Notes: generated by a model from the letters alone, not told the origin. 64,000 nt of DNA from Ascaris suum (GCA_013433145.1 CM024173.1:6592322-6656321); one strand, 5' to 3'; positions 24,601 through 50,764 are shown, numbered from the stretch's first letter. A program made the numbers and translations.

Positions 24601-27600
24601 AACGAAATCCTTTAAGGAGAGTAATAACCTTAGTCTCATTTGGTAAAATGAATACTGAGCAGTCAAGCTTAAAATTTCGGTTTGAAAACTTAACATTCAG
24701 TCTGCTCAAAGACAGAACATGACATCTGTTAAGGCAAATAACATACCAGGTAACTGGTGTCTTCATCAGCAGGTAACTTCAACGTCTAACCTAAGCTTAC
24801 TTGGGTATTCCTCTAAACATATATGAGTTTTAGAAGGGGAACACTTTGATATGACTGAATGAGACATATAAGGGGTGCATTGGTTGTTTAGATGAGTCTA
24901 TATTCGGTTAGGCAAGCGCACGGGATCATTTGTTAGTTTGGGGGGGCGCACGCTGATGCTTTGTTCGACTTCATCCCAGCGTGATATATCAGCACGGTGA
25001 TTGATTCTACGGTAGATCGGGCGACTAAAACACGGGTGTTTTATGTTTATTTGCGAGGGCCGTTAGCATTAGTACGTTGGAGTGATGCCCTCGGCAAGTC
25101 GTATCAAAGCACCATCCGACGCAGCACCTGTTCAACGGTCTATGTAAGCGAATGCACCGATCTCGCAGGTACTCCTCCGCACATTATCTTTGCCTCCTCC
25201 ACTAACATAACAAATCATTACGTCTGTTTGTTGAAGAAAGTTCAAAACCCCGCTTGTTGAAAAAGCAATAATCATTTGATTTTTTCACCTGGCCGACATC
25301 CTTCGATGGACGTAATTTGCGCATAGTTTGGGCTGATAAGAAACTCTGATTGTTTGCCGTAGATAAATAGTCCGAAGGTAGACAGAAAAAGTAAGGTTAT
25401 TCACGGTAGTGAAGGGCACTAAAAGCATCTTATATATGAAACGATGCAAGTTCTGGGGAAGATTAAAACCGAGGCAGTAGAACTTCGTAAGTGGCAACTG
25501 AATGGAGAAACCGATAGTTGTATAATCTGTTCTCATTAGAATGGTCTTAACTTTCTTTTGCTTGTGAGCAGTTAGTTGCTTTCTCTCGAAGAAAACGCAT
25601 ACCTGTTTATTCGAGCAGAGATTTTAAAAAAATGCATAACAGCAATGAAGGCTCTAATAAACATTATGCTTGAAGTAGATGAGCGAAAGCGTAGATCGAA
25701 TTTGCAAGCAAATTTAATTGCAAAGGAGAACATTCATCGGTTTCATTTATGTGGTAGCGTAACTGCAAAAAATGGAAAACATTTGGCAAACTGTTTAAAA
25801 TTTCATTATTCACTGAAAAGAAAATTTGTCGGAATATTTTGTCGGCTTTTTTACCGACCATGGAACGACGAATTCGATAGGTATATGGCTGAAGACCTAT
25901 GAACGCAGTGAACTTCACGCCATTAAAGGTTAAGCGTTTCGATCGCACAGCATTATGAAATACGTAATTGCGAGGAAGTGCTTGGATGTTGGCATTTAAA
26001 GTTTCAGTGATCAGATGAAGGCAACATTGTAGCGTAATTTTCACATTAACTTATACTCCTATGGCAATCTTGCAATAACCACAACCTACTGATGACGAGT
26101 TGTTGGATTTAAGTGTAACGCAGCATGTTGAGCTTAAAAGTTATCGACTATACTTTCCCATCAATCGCATTGTTCGCCGTCTTTCTACGTATTGTTTCGT
26201 AAGAGGACTGCACTGACCGTAATGAATCACACACAACGCCCGCCGCACAAACATAGACATTTCTCTCCAAGTCAGCGACGATTATCCAACCTCGGTCGGC
26301 GTTTAAAACCTATTTAACAAGACGCAGGAAGATTACTGGTAGTAACTGAATAAGCTTGAAGAATGGTCGCTCATAAGACAGAGGGTTATGTTTGTTTGCA
26401 CTTTACAAGCTGCTCGAATTATGTGAAACACTCATACTTTCACAGATATTTTAGTTCCATGCTTGCAAAACTTAAAGCTAATAGCCTTTGCAGCTCTTCA
26501 AAATGAGCGCATATTTGAGAAGGGAAGCTTAAGCTACTTGCAGAATTTCAAAACGAGCGAATAGCAGTAAGAAAAACGAGGAAGGCGTCTTTTCAAGAAA
26601 AATTACTGATGGGCACATAAATCCTTATCTTTTTGCTGTTAACACATTCTAGTATCACAAATAACTTACAGTTGAATTGAGACTTATATTTACTTTAATG
26701 AGGAGGGTCATATGAAAATTGTTTATACATAAACATACGAACGTCGTTATTCACTTGATATGCTCTTATATTTGCATAGTTCCACAATAAGAACTTTGTG
26801 TTGTTATTGGCCAGGCCACAAATTTCCATTCAATAGGCTATCTTCTTGATTTCAATTCTAACGAGTTGGCACCACACATTTTCAGTATTGTTTATTCCAT
26901 ACATTTATTTTGCTGTATTTCTATCGCTTCAAAAATAGTTACAACATAAAACGGTAATATAATTGCTGCATATGAACGTTTGAAATCGATTACATAAAAG
27001 AACCGTTTATGATCGGTTTTCTATTGGTTTGCTTGTTACTCGTACAGCTCTAGATCCGGAAAATATTTCTCTTTGCGTATCTGTCGTCATAATGAAATCA
27101 TTTCTTTTTTCTATAAACAGCGAATCGACGACTTTTATGCGAATGTCCACTCATTGCTGCCTTAGAATTGCATTATTTCGAAGCCACAAACAAGAATCCG
27201 CATCTCATATTGAGATTTAGAATACTTCAACCCTTTACTAAAGTGTATTAATTTGAGTGCGCTGGATAAATCCACACGTTAATATTAATTGAATTTCTAA
27301 GTTACACCTATGTTTTCTTTACTTCTTCGTACATTAGCTGTTCCTAATGAAAGCGAAACCTTAACATTCAGGCCGATTAAATCTGAAATTCATTACAGTT
27401 GCTTAGAGTTGAAATGCTGACGAACATTCTCTCAGAATATTACAAAACGACTACTTTGCCTAATGTCGCAAGTCTAATAGCGCCCGGGATGTGTGCAGAT
27501 TTGTTTATACTACCGCTTATTGACCGAAAATTCGTGCAAGCCACTCTCTCCGCGTTATTCTCTCTTTCTCGTCTTCTCATACATTCACACATCTCATAGA

Positions 27601-29193
27601 TTTTCTTCGAAGCATGCTCAAAAGCGCACCTTCATTCGAAAAACTCGTAAGTAATTCTAGAATTCAGTAAATATGAATCATCAGCATATGAAGATTGTGT
27701 AAAGAATCGTAGTGCAAGCTAGTAGCAATAAACAAGGAATGAGCAACGCTTATTTGACGTAAAGGTATTAATCGGCTGGTGAATAAAGAAAGGGAAGTGC
27801 GATCGATGGCGCACCCGCAGCTGGTAAAAGGATGGTGCGTCCGCTTCGGTGAATGACACCAAACAGGTGCAGCGATGCCGAATTTCTTTGCGCCTTTTTC
27901 TAAGCTAAACTGGCCAAGGACCCAACTCGGCTATCTTTCTGCTAATAGTTGCGTTGTCTCGCACTTCTCTCTAATAGCATGCTTCTTTTCGAGCACGAAC
28001 TTCGAAACGATCCATATACAATGCCCTAAACAAGATGGCGACTTTCGATTCGATTGGAGACTTTTAGATTCACATAAGGAAAGATTCTCGTGCTAACTGC
28101 TTACAAAGTGGAATGGGGTACAAAATCGCCAGTGGCCGTTTGTGACAGCTTTTTGGCAAACACAGTCTTTTATGTAGAGACCATAATTCTGTGAGATATC
28201 TTTCCGTTTATTCATCGCAGAATAAGGCAGAAGGTCTGGACTCAAGAAGTATACAAAGAGTTCCTACAGATAAATATGCTTGCTGAATCTCATTTCCGAT
28301 TGCGTCGTTATGAAAACTTATTAAAACAAACATAAAAATTTGATCACTCATTTGATTTCTCATCTGTTCTTTACATCTATCCATTTTTTCTAATCTCTCC
28401 GTTTTGTTGGATAGTTTTTTGTTTTTTATCGTGGTTCGTATCAATGATGACTCGATGCTGCATTTACTGGAAACTGCTCGCTTACATATTGATGAGAAAA
28501 ATAGAGAAAACTACGGCAAAAGTCAGCATTTTTGCAAAAGTTCCGAGTTGCGAAGGAGTATTGACAGATCCGGTCGTAGCATGATGCGAGCTTCCTGCTG
28601 GAAAGACGTGAATATAAATGGAGCATGAGAAAAGCAAGCGTCGCCGAGTATTGTAATATGAACTACTGCGTAATTGTGGATGACCTTGTTGAGAGACTCT
28701 TCAACAAATCGCTATTAGAATGATTATAGCAAAGAAGAGGCTGGGACTGGCTCTTAACTAGACTGTTAACCTCTGTCACGACCTTTATTCACCTTTCTCT
28801 GGTGCCATCTGTTCACTCGCCCTCGCATAATATGCATCCCCACACAATTGTCCTTAAGCGTCTTCGACGTAAATGATGACCGAGGGATCACTCGCTCAGA
28901 GAGGTACACGATTACGGTCTTGTATGCGATCGTGGGATTATACAGATGAGCACCTGTGTTGTGGTGAAACAAGGATCGACTATATCACATTATGCTTTAT
29001 GATTCAAAACAACACTGTCATCTAAGCTTCTTCTCGTTCAGTGAATTTTTTTTTTCATTACCCGATCGATGTAGAACATTTTTGAAATTTTGCTGGAATT
29101 TTTTGTCGCTACGATTCTCTTTTTTTGCCTTTCGACCTCATAAAATGTAAACTCACAATAGTAACAAGTAATAGAGCATTCGAGAGAAGCTGA
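15601..29193. other. long intergenic stretch with GC-rich islands and G-runs
   Basis: No gene is supported. GC-richer islands lie at about 18300-18500, 21340-21650 and 22640-23080. The last has a 137-codon plus frame and an overlapping 96-codon minus frame, both Arg/Ala-rich and domain-free, and a CACCTG at 22845-22850. A G10 run with a following GGGGG (19046-19065) has quadruplex potential. Further CACCTG/CAGGTG boxes are at 25125, 25285, 27864 and 28951. Open frames at 20755-21000, 24431-24766 (minus) and 25576-25902 show no domain and no convincing splice partners. Confidence 0.45.
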
Positions 29194-29487
29194 TGCGATG
29201 TGCGCTTTTGGGAATGCGCTCACGAGTTTCGCCAGCTTCCCGAAGTCGCTCGTAATAAAATGTATAAAGATTTTAAATGGTCTAAAAGCTGCTCGTACAA
29301 ATCTACAAATGCGTTTTTGCCTCTACACGCTCTCGCAAATTTCTGCATGGCGTCTGTGATTGTCTGTCTGGCTGATCGCTTCTTCTTTGAACCACTTGAT
29401 ATAGAGTTACTGGACCGCGTGCTTACAGAGCAAATTCTTTCATGCTTTTTTCGGAGCGAGGTTTCCCAATCGCTTCTGAATAAGTAG
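29194..29487 (+). CDS. possible terminal exon, unidentified
   Basis: A frame of about 95 codons ends in TAG at 29485-29487. Its codon use is coding-like (TTC, CTC, CGC, GAG, CTG) and its composition protein-like, with aromatic and acidic helix-like segments in the second half (FEPLDIELLDRVLTEQIL). There is no ATG at its left end. A possible acceptor, GAGTTTCGCCAG, just before LPEVARNKM would open it as an internal or terminal exon in phase 0. No upstream partner exon was found and the family is not recognised. Confidence 0.2.
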   Translation, partial: CDVRFWECAHEFRQLPEVARNKMYKDFKWSKSCSYKSTNAFLPLHALANFCMASVIVCLADRFFFEPLDIELLDRVLTEQILSCFFRSEVSQSLLNK

Positions 29488-30719
29488 CAAGTTTTTTAAA
29501 GGCGTGCAAATTATTGCATGCGTTTTATATCGATCGATTTTCCACTCTACATTCATTCGAGTGCCAAAAGCGAGCGTTTTATAGAAGTTTGGGTTAATCA
29601 GAATGTGGAGTTATCATTTCTTATTTTTACCAGTTGATCGAAAGCGCACATCAAACTAGATGCTATGGTGCGCTGTTGCACTTATTTTGTGAGGCCATAT
29701 GCGTGAATGCAACCGAAGTGGGTGCAATGGATGTGCAAACTCAGTCGCTTTCAGCCGACTACAGTCGCTTTCGAAGTCAATAAATCAACTTAAAATTGTA
29801 GAGGTGACAATGTATATGTATGTAGATGGGCGCATGTATGTGCAAGTTTCCTAAACCTAGCTTAGTGGATTCTTAAGTTAGAGCTACTGGATAGGTAGAC
29901 GAAACCTGTCGCCATATCTATGCACAGACATTGCTTCGAAATAATAAGCTTTGAAAATGCAAATTTACAAACGCGTCGAATGTGATAAGCTTCATTTATT
30001 TAGGCATTGAATTGTTTTTAACGAAATTGTAATACAAAAATGATAGATCGCTTGTTGAGATGTTGTATTTTGCACTATTTCGTCGCATAAAAATTGCAGA
30101 AAGTTTTATGGGCGGAATTTTCGTTGAGTCTTATTGTTATTAAATCTTTGCCTCTAATGAAAATCGAGAGTCTTTATTAGCTGTCCTATTTTTCAGTGTG
30201 TTTTTTTGCAATTATACGATGAATTTTTGTTTTTAAAGTAATATTTAAAAACTGCATATAATATATCATCAAGTGATCGTCATGCTGAAAATTCATTGCT
30301 TTAGGAGTACGTGCATGACTGTTTATTTACTGACCAATCACTTAAGCTTTTCATCGTGTGATACCAAAGAAAATAAGTGCAAATGATTTTACAGAATAAC
30401 TGATTTTAGTGCATTAATCATGCAGGCTATCTGTTGATCCCTCAGTGCCTGGAAGGCAGAACACATCAGCACCTAAAGAAGCTTATAAGAGAACCAAAAT
30501 GTGCAACAGATAATCAAGCAGGCATCATGAATGCTGCGGAGGAGTGAATAAGCATCACAAAAGGCTTCAAGTAAGCCGAGCATGAAATATACTTCTCTCT
30601 CTTCTAACATTTCCATCATATGCTGTCAAGCACCGAACGTTGAACGGTGTTTAGCCGAAATAAAAGTTAAGGAAATGAAGTTTGCAAATGTTGATAGGAA
30701 TGAGTTGTTCAGAGTGCAT

Positions 30720-31080
30720 CTCATGTTTGTGTAGATGATCGACATTCAACGCACACATTGTCGCACAGGGTGCACTCGTTGCGAAGAGCACGTGCCAATG
30801 AGACATCGCATTTTGACACCTGTCCATAGCTGGCTTGCTCCGCCCACTTCCACCTTCTCTTGCGGGCGGCTGAACAGGACAGATGGGTTAGAACTAATCC
30901 ACTTTGTCCATCGTGTAGTGCTCGAATCGTACCTCGGCTCTTATCCAATTACTTAGGCCTGTGAGCGGTCGGTTCCACCGTCTGGCCACCTTCTGCGTCC
31001 CGCATCGTCACGATTGCCGCCTTCCTGCTAGCGTTTACATCTTCGTCGTGGTCATGTTTACGAGCGCCAGATGAGTCTCA
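30720..31080. other. GC-rich island upstream of zag-1
   Basis: A GC-rich stretch with short overlapping open frames on both strands (73 and 75 codons) and no domain. It carries a CACCTG E-box at 30817-30822 and a CACGTG at 30790-30795. It is a candidate conserved non-coding or regulatory element for the downstream gene; the assignment rests only on composition and position. Confidence 0.3.
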
Positions 31081-32905
31081 CCGGGTGGCTGATGATCATC
31101 ATGCCAAATGCTTATCGCCATTTCCTTTGCATTTCCCTTCAGCATAATCTTTATCCACATCTTTTCCAAATAAAACCGCATCGTGTATAAGATTTGGGCT
31201 AATCTCCTTGGTCCGGATTCAGTGAAAATGAAATGCCATTCTTCACATCTTTTCTGGTGGAATTCCTCATACGATTTATTTCAGTCTTGATCGGTAAAGA
31301 CAGTCTCCTAGGTTGTTGAGAAACGTCACTCATTTTGCGCATGAGGTGCGCAATTTATTTAGACCGTCTAAGAAGCTCTTTACGCCAACGTTCGAGCCGT
31401 ATTTAGTTGAGTTGATAACATCTCTAGTCAAGACAGTGAAATGGATGGAGCAAACGTTTACTTCACAGTATTAGAAATGAATTTCATGAATTGAGTCCGC
31501 TCAAGTGGGATGTGGATCCCTTCATTCTTCTCTTGTACCTTTTAGTATTGAGACGATGGTTACAAAAAGTTAAATTCTTCCACACTCACATTATGCCTTA
31601 ATGTTCTCTTTAGAGAAATGTTTTTTTTTTTCTCGTTGTGGGTATGATGCGATGCGACAGATTTCAAGAAAGCGAGAAAGTTTTCGTTTTCTCTAGCTCA
31701 CCTGGTTCCATTCAAGGGAACGAATTCTCGAAATCTTTATATCTGGGGTAAGCGTACTTCACTCTCCTCCTGTATGTTTTAGCACGAATCTTACTGTAAA
31801 CATCCAGCGCTGTGGTGGGGGACGCAGATGGCACTTTCGTTTTCGTTGCAGTCTCGCATTTATTTTCATGCGCACCATTGCCACTTTCACGTGTGCATGT
31901 CTTTCTAACATAGGTATCGGAAGAATTCATCTCATATATAAACCTTCGCCGTTGAGGGATTTTGTGCTGTATGGAATACAAGGAACTCAGCTTGCATGCT
32001 ACTATGGTGTCGTTACCCAGACTGTGCTCTAACATCCCCATTCTCGCTTTCGTAATATGAGACTTTCTTTTGGTAGTCATATTGTTTGTTCATTGTCTAG
32101 AATTGGATGCGAAGGATCTGAAGGAAGCAGCGATATCCTCGTAGATTTGCGTTGATCACAGAGTGCGTTTTATTAGTGTGCTCTTCATTTGTGTAAATAT
32201 CTCCGAAAAATACCTCGCAGTCGTTTTCGTGGACTCGGTTTTTAGCTCGTTTATGTTTTGTGAACCTCAATAAGCAAGTATGGGAGCTAACCTTGCAGCT
32301 AAGAACAATTTATCGGTTGCGTTTTCGAGGTTGAGAGTTGTGAAACCATAAAAGAAATCCAACGATGAAGCACCTTTAATGTTATGATTGGCGAGCAAAA
32401 TTCAGCCCCCGCGATGATTCACCTGCTTTAGAGCAAACTGTACTAGGATCCCACTTTTTGATGAGTGGACACAGCTCGAAACACTTCCGTGGTGGACAGT
32501 GGTGTCTGACAGAGAGCGCTTCGCTGACCATCAAAGTGAAGAATGGCAGCAGCCATCAGCAGCATTTCGCAATTGGACGAGGGGAGTGTGCGCGAGCCAC
32601 TCAGGTATCAACGAGTCTTGCTCATTATGTGTTCGGCTCATTTTGCTGTCCCATGATGCTTTGCTCTTCTCACGTTGTGCCCATAGAGCGCTTTTCCGAT
32701 GCTTGCATAGTTAAACTTTACCTTTCAGTCAGGTTTATTGTAAGCCTTTTTGCCTCGTTTGCCACACCGAGCTTTTTATCATTCCACAGTTTAGTCTTTT
32801 TAATTTGGCCTCCAAACTGCGTTAAATAAATGCGGTGAAAAGAGCACCCTTTCATTCACTTATGGCGAATCCCGATAAGAAATTTTTCGAAGGCATGCCC
32901 ATATG

Positions 32906-33066
<161 letters not shown>

Positions 33067-33272
33067 ATAGGAATTCGTACTCTTGAATGTGTATGCAAGT
33101 TCATTGGTCACCCATGTGATACGTTTACGTTAAGTGGGCAGAAAAGCAGGTTAGCATCTCAGTTTCTCTGATTGTTTTCCTTATACACGCTTCAAAAAAG
33201 AGATTTCACTTTTATTAGCTGACGAAAGGCAGGGCGAAGGCTATAATTCGCCACAAAATCTTGCTGCCGGGG

Positions 33273-33303
33273 ATGGACATCCTCTCCAAAATGGACATCC
33301 TCT
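33273..33303. repeat. short direct repeat ATGGACATCCTCT x2
   Basis: The same 13-base word occurs at 33273-33285 and 33291-33303, an 18-base period. No function is apparent. Confidence 0.8.
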
Positions 33304-33678
33304 AATTTTTTAAATTGGCACTTGAAACTTCACTAGGTTTCCCGGAACATGGTTAAATTGTAAAGGCTTGCGAGCATTCCTCTTCCTCCTCTTCTTTTCC
33401 CCACCCAGAATTTAGGATGAAGAAGCAGTTAGAGCAGAACTTGAGTATAGTGACTGACTGAAAAAAAAAATGAAAGAGCGCTGTAATAACATTCTCAGAC
33501 GTTTGCCAACGTTTCTAATGAGCTCAATATCAACAAATATTCATTTCTTCGCGGTTTTAGCGCGATCAGGAACTAGAACCTCACCTCGAAAAGCGAAGTA
33601 TATTCATAACCGTTTGAGTTAATATGGAGGTGCTCGCTTCGGCTTATTAGAAAACACAGAAACCTTTTGCAGTAGTTA

Positions 33679-33938
33679 ATGAGTACCTTGAATTCGAAAA
33701 ATGAAGTGGTTTTCTATGATCGGATAACACAGGTCGGAGACAATTTCCTGTACTCATTTCCGTCTGTTATATGGTTGTGTTGCATCGATAACACAAGCGA
33801 TTTGACGTTTTTAACCGCAATCGATTATCACCAAAAGGATCGATCAAAATACGTGCCAACTTCATGTGCTCTCTTCATATCCATCTCGACATGCATTGTT
33901 CTTGTCTACACGTCCACGAGAGTGTTGTGTGATGTGCG
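33679..33938 (+). CDS. possible first exon of an unidentified gene
   Basis: An ATG at 33679 follows a very good acceptor, CCTTTTGCAG (ends 33672), six bases upstream, as expected for a trans-spliced nematode message. The frame stays open for 86 codons to GATGTGCG|GTGAGT, a strong donor at 33939-33944, ending in phase 2. The end of the peptide contains a hydrophobic stretch (ALFISISTCIVLVY) that could be a membrane span. A possible continuation is 34298-34389 (phase 2 in, GTAAGT donor out in phase 1), then 34550-34722 (TTTCAG acceptor, CAG|GTGAGT donor). The last donor lies inside a repeat copy, which weakens that chain. No family is recognised. Confidence 0.3.
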
Positions 33939-34691
33939 GTGAGTGCTCACACTGATGTGTTTACGTGATATTCGAGTATTATCTGAGGATTTATTCATGT
34001 TTCTGTTTATTGCGTAATTAATATTTAAGTGTATGACTGTTCGCTTTTTTTAATTCATTCTTTCCACGTTTTATTTCCTTTATAATATTGCGATGACTTC
34101 CTCTCGCATCTATCAAGTAGTAGGCACTCATTTATGCTGTCGAGGTCATCGAGCTTGTGACAAAAACGAGTCGGAATGAACCCATTTCAAAAATGGCCTT
34201 GGTTTGGACTGATAGGACCGAACTTTTAGGCTTCAGTAGATCCTTTCAATCTAGTTTCCCATAGAAGGCTCTAAGGCTTGTTTTTCGATGCTGAGAGGCA
34301 ACTTATAACTGGAAACATCGCATCAACCTCATCCCACCCATCTCCCTTCCCCACACCTCTCTCGTTTGTTTCCTTGAACGATTGCGAGGGTAAGTTCACA
34401 GATTCAGAGGAATATAGCTTGTTGGTAATGTTACTACAGCATGCTGTAGCTGCAAGTTCCCTCTTCTCGTCCTGTCCTGTCGGATTTGCGATTCACTCTC
34501 CTATGCCGTCGGTTCCCTTTCGTCTGATGTAGCCTCGCTATGCTTTCAGAAAAGCGCAGTGATACTGCATGGGACAAGACAAACGACATTGTCAGGTTGC
34601 GGGATTTTGTGAAACATTTGAAAGTTGGTGGAAGAACATATAAGTTTTGCGTGAAAGTTGTTTCTTATTTGGCTTATTGCGCCACCTCTTT

Positions 34692-34767
34692 TCACGGGGG
34701 TCTCTTTCCCAATAACGTACAGGTGAGTATTGGAGACCCTTTGCGTCGGGCGCGGGCGACAATGAAA
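34692..34767 (+). repeat. direct repeat unit, copy 1
   Basis: About 76 bases, from TTCACGGGGGTCTCTTTCCC through GCGACAATGAAA, match 35307-35381 with roughly 80% identity by eye, including GTACAGGTGAGTATTGG against GTACAAGTGGGTATTGG. A two-base indel after the first block shifts reading frame, so the similarity is not protein-driven. Confidence 0.75.
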
Positions 34768-34915
34768 GGGGGGGTGTAGGCCCCCTGTTTTAGCCCCTAC
34801 CCTTAATTTAACCCCGAAGGATTCGCAAATTCTCTTTCGAGGCTCGACCAGGTCCACGTAAACTAGGAGCAAGACGAGAGGTTATTTTTTTATTAACCCT
34901 GAGTAACATCAATAG

Positions 34916-34985
34916 TGATATGGCGGAGCGGATAACACGGCGGTAAGGGGGCGTCGCTTCGACAGCACTTTATCCTGAATAGTGC
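34916..34985 (+). repeat. tRNA-like SINE candidate
   Basis: TGGCGGAGCGGATAAC at 34920-34935 resembles the A box of serine/leucine-type tRNAs. GCTTCGACAGC about 20 bases further on resembles a degenerate B box (GGTTCGAnnCC). The piece lies between the two direct-repeat copies at 34692 and 35307. No cloverleaf can be folded convincingly, so it is not a functional tRNA gene; a tRNA-derived SINE relic is the better reading. Confidence 0.35.
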
Positions 34986-35306
34986 CACCTCAGCTCCAAC
35001 GAGTAGTACCAATAACTCCTCACACCCGAGACATCTTGCGGTTAGACTGCGCACCGCTTCTGTCCGAACCGACCCTCCAAGGACGACACCTCACGTGAAA
35101 GACTAGAAGCACACTGATATCCTGTAATCAAACACGCTGTCATTTTATAGGCACCGACACCTGCCTCAAGGCATCTGTAGAGAGTTTACTCTGTCTCCTG
35201 ATCATCACCAGTTGGATGTGTCCAGAAGCAGTTGATCTACGATTTGCTGACCACTCCTTATATTCTCGCTTCGCATGTCTCGTTCTACTTGATTGGGTTA
35301 CCTGTG

Positions 35307-35381
35307 GTCACCCGAGTCTTTCCCAAGAGCGTACAAGTGGGTATTGGGGACGCTTCGCGTCTGGCGCTGGCGGCAGTGAAA
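35307..35381 (+). repeat. direct repeat unit, copy 2
   Basis: Diverged partner of 34692-34767, same orientation, about 615 bases apart. With the tRNA-like piece between them it suggests a composite repeat of roughly 700 bases. Confidence 0.75.
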
Positions 35382-36718
35382 TTTCATTAGCGCATTTCAG
35401 CTGCACATCTCTAATTCCACTTGTGCAAGAAGCGCGAGCTCTGCTGGCTTCACTAGACACAAATGAATGCAACAAATTTAATGGGAGAAGCAGGAAATTC
35501 TCTGAAAACCGTTTTTCCAAGACATTAGAGAACCACTGTCTTTCGTCGAAAAGACTGAATTTCAACTAATTTTAACCAGTGTTTACACATCTGGTGATAC
35601 TTAGTGCCTCGCGCTCACACACTTTTTGCTGCAGTCTCACTTTTCTTATTATTTCTACCTATTGGACGGTATAATCATCGCTACACAAATCTAAATCAGT
35701 GCAGTAGCTATGCTGACAGTGAGTCTAGATATAAAACTCCCTGATATTCCTTTTATGTGTCAATCGGCTGTTGCTTGAAATTTACATTTAAACATCGGAA
35801 TGTTCCCATACATCACCACCTTGGTTCGTCAATTAATTTTGTTCCAAGGTAAAAAAAGATTGGAATCGGTGTTGGGAGACCATTATTGGGTAATTTTGAA
35901 GGCGCTTTGCAACCATCTCGTGTGGTTTTTTCTTCACAAACTTAGCTAGAGGAAAAGTTGTGTCTTTGGCTGCTTTTCGTGTCGCTTGCTATACAAACAA
36001 GTTTCATCGAGACGCAGATAAATGTGACAGCTGCATTTCACGTATATCCAGTTTAAGATGTAGCAATTGAGAGGCCACAAAAATAATTGAACTTATTGTG
36101 ATGTTGTAATCAGAGCCATTCGGAGAAGTTTGTGTTGACGTAGAAAACCCTTTTGTTGTCCCTACGGTCGGGAGTTGTGAAAACGTTGCAGGGTGCACTT
36201 GACAGCAGAATACGCGCACACCTTGACCGGTTTCTGACCGCCATAGCAGCTAACGGACGTTGCTGCTGTTTATTGTACACAGATCGTGGAATGTTGTATG
36301 TGCATCCAATTGCGTGTTTCATTCCTTCATCGATAACCTCGCTGTTTGTTACGCACAGTAAATACCTAGTTACGCTTGATCACATATTTGGTCCGAATGC
36401 CTCGTTATGGCTGGACAGCTTGTTAGATCTAAATACCTAGTTCGATGTCGGTGCCAAGGTAAGCCTAAGTGTTCACTAGCTTCGGATACATTATATAGTA
36501 AAGCGAACGTATTGCACTTGAATATCTTAGTCAGTAATTCTGTGGAGAATCTCAACTTAGGAAATAGGCTGCTGTGTGTTCTTTCTGGTGTTCATGTGAT
36601 AAGTGAAAGAAGGCGATCGACTGCACATAGATTTGTAGAAGGCGATTTCAAAAAGTCGTTTAAAATTTGGCGCCTCCGGCTATGAGCAAAGACAGCCGGC
36701 AGCCGTGTTCTCTGCCAG

Positions 36719-36724
36719 CACCTG
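36719..36724 (+). promoter_or_regulatory. CACCTG E-box upstream of zag-1
   Basis: Perfect CACCTG, the preferred core for ZEB/ZAG-1 zinc-finger clusters, about 610 bases upstream of the proposed start codon. It could serve autoregulation, which is reported for the C. elegans gene. Occupancy is inferred. Confidence 0.35.
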
Positions 36725-37042
36725 GATTTCGGGATCCCATTTTTCATTGCTGACCGACACGTTTTGTGATGTCGTTTACAAAATGTGCTGCAATCGATCT
36801 TCTTGCATGATTCGGTTCATTCATATATGCCTATGATCTCATGAATAAATCTCCTTTCTGTCAATGTTATGCAAGCGAGAGTGAGCAGATCTGAGGTATG
36901 TTTGCGCGTCCATGTCCCTCTTTGTCTCTTCCTGTAATCGTTCGATAGCCGCATCCACCGGTCACTCTATCAAAAATCTCTTTGCGAGACTTATGCCGCT
37001 TCTTCCTCGGTCATTATTCCTGTTCCAACTAAATTCGACCTG

Positions 37043-37048
37043 CACCTG
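37043..37048 (+). promoter_or_regulatory. CACCTG E-box upstream of zag-1
   Basis: A second perfect CACCTG, about 285 bases upstream of the start codon and 324 bases from the first. ZEB proteins bind pairs of such sites through their two finger clusters, so the pair is a plausible autoregulatory module. Confidence 0.35.
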
Positions 37049-37331
37049 AGTATTAAAATATTTTTCTCATACGTTAGAGAAGGAAGATGTCTAACGAGGC
37101 AATAATTTGTTTGTGCATATTCGATTCCTTGTTTCCTTAGCAGTTCACGTGAAGCTGTCACTGCAGATGTATGAATTTCATTTATTGAGCACCATTTTAA
37201 AAACGCCCTTTCATGGTGCTGTCTCCGTTGTGGTCGTTGTCCAGTTCAGATGTCTATCATGACCTGCTTGCAGTATATGGTCGTGAGGGAGTGGACGGCG
37301 GTGGCGCTTCATTGAGCGAATCGTCTCAATA

Positions 37332-50764
<13,433 letters not shown>

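Larger units (their letters stand above)
35382..37331. promoter_or_regulatory. proximal upstream region of zag-1
   Basis: No firm gene lies here. A 92-codon frame begins with ATG at 36407 and has a good GTAAGC donor at 36460; it cannot be spliced in frame into zag-1 exon 1, whose frame is closed by TGA at 37284-37286. The segment has a duplicated 12-mer, AAATACCTAGTT (36360-36371 and 36431-36442). Possible trans-splice acceptors before the zag-1 ATG are GTTGTCCAG (ends about 37245) and CTGCTTGCAG (ends 37272). Confidence 0.4.

Noticed and set aside
28025..28045. AAGATGGCGAC resembling a YY1/Pho binding site
   Set aside because: Single short motif with partial matches elsewhere (16526, 59263); no context to support function.
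31712..32080. 122-codon ATG-initiated minus-strand frame, Lys/Arg-rich
   Set aside because: No domain, signal peptide, splice partner or homologue recognised. A CAG|GTGAGC donor-like site follows its stop in a different frame. Length is within chance expectation for 128 kb of strand.
32458..32829. 123-codon plus frame with a GTATCA donor-like site
   Set aside because: The 48-codon first part ends in phase 0 but cannot be joined to zag-1 exon 1, which has no in-frame acceptor before its ATG. No domain.
36407..36685. ATG frame with GTAAGC donor just upstream of zag-1, considered as an alternative first exon
   Set aside because: It leaves phase 1, and no acceptor in 37287-37331 restores the zag-1 frame. 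Splicing to 37273 reads into a TAA before the zag-1 ATG.
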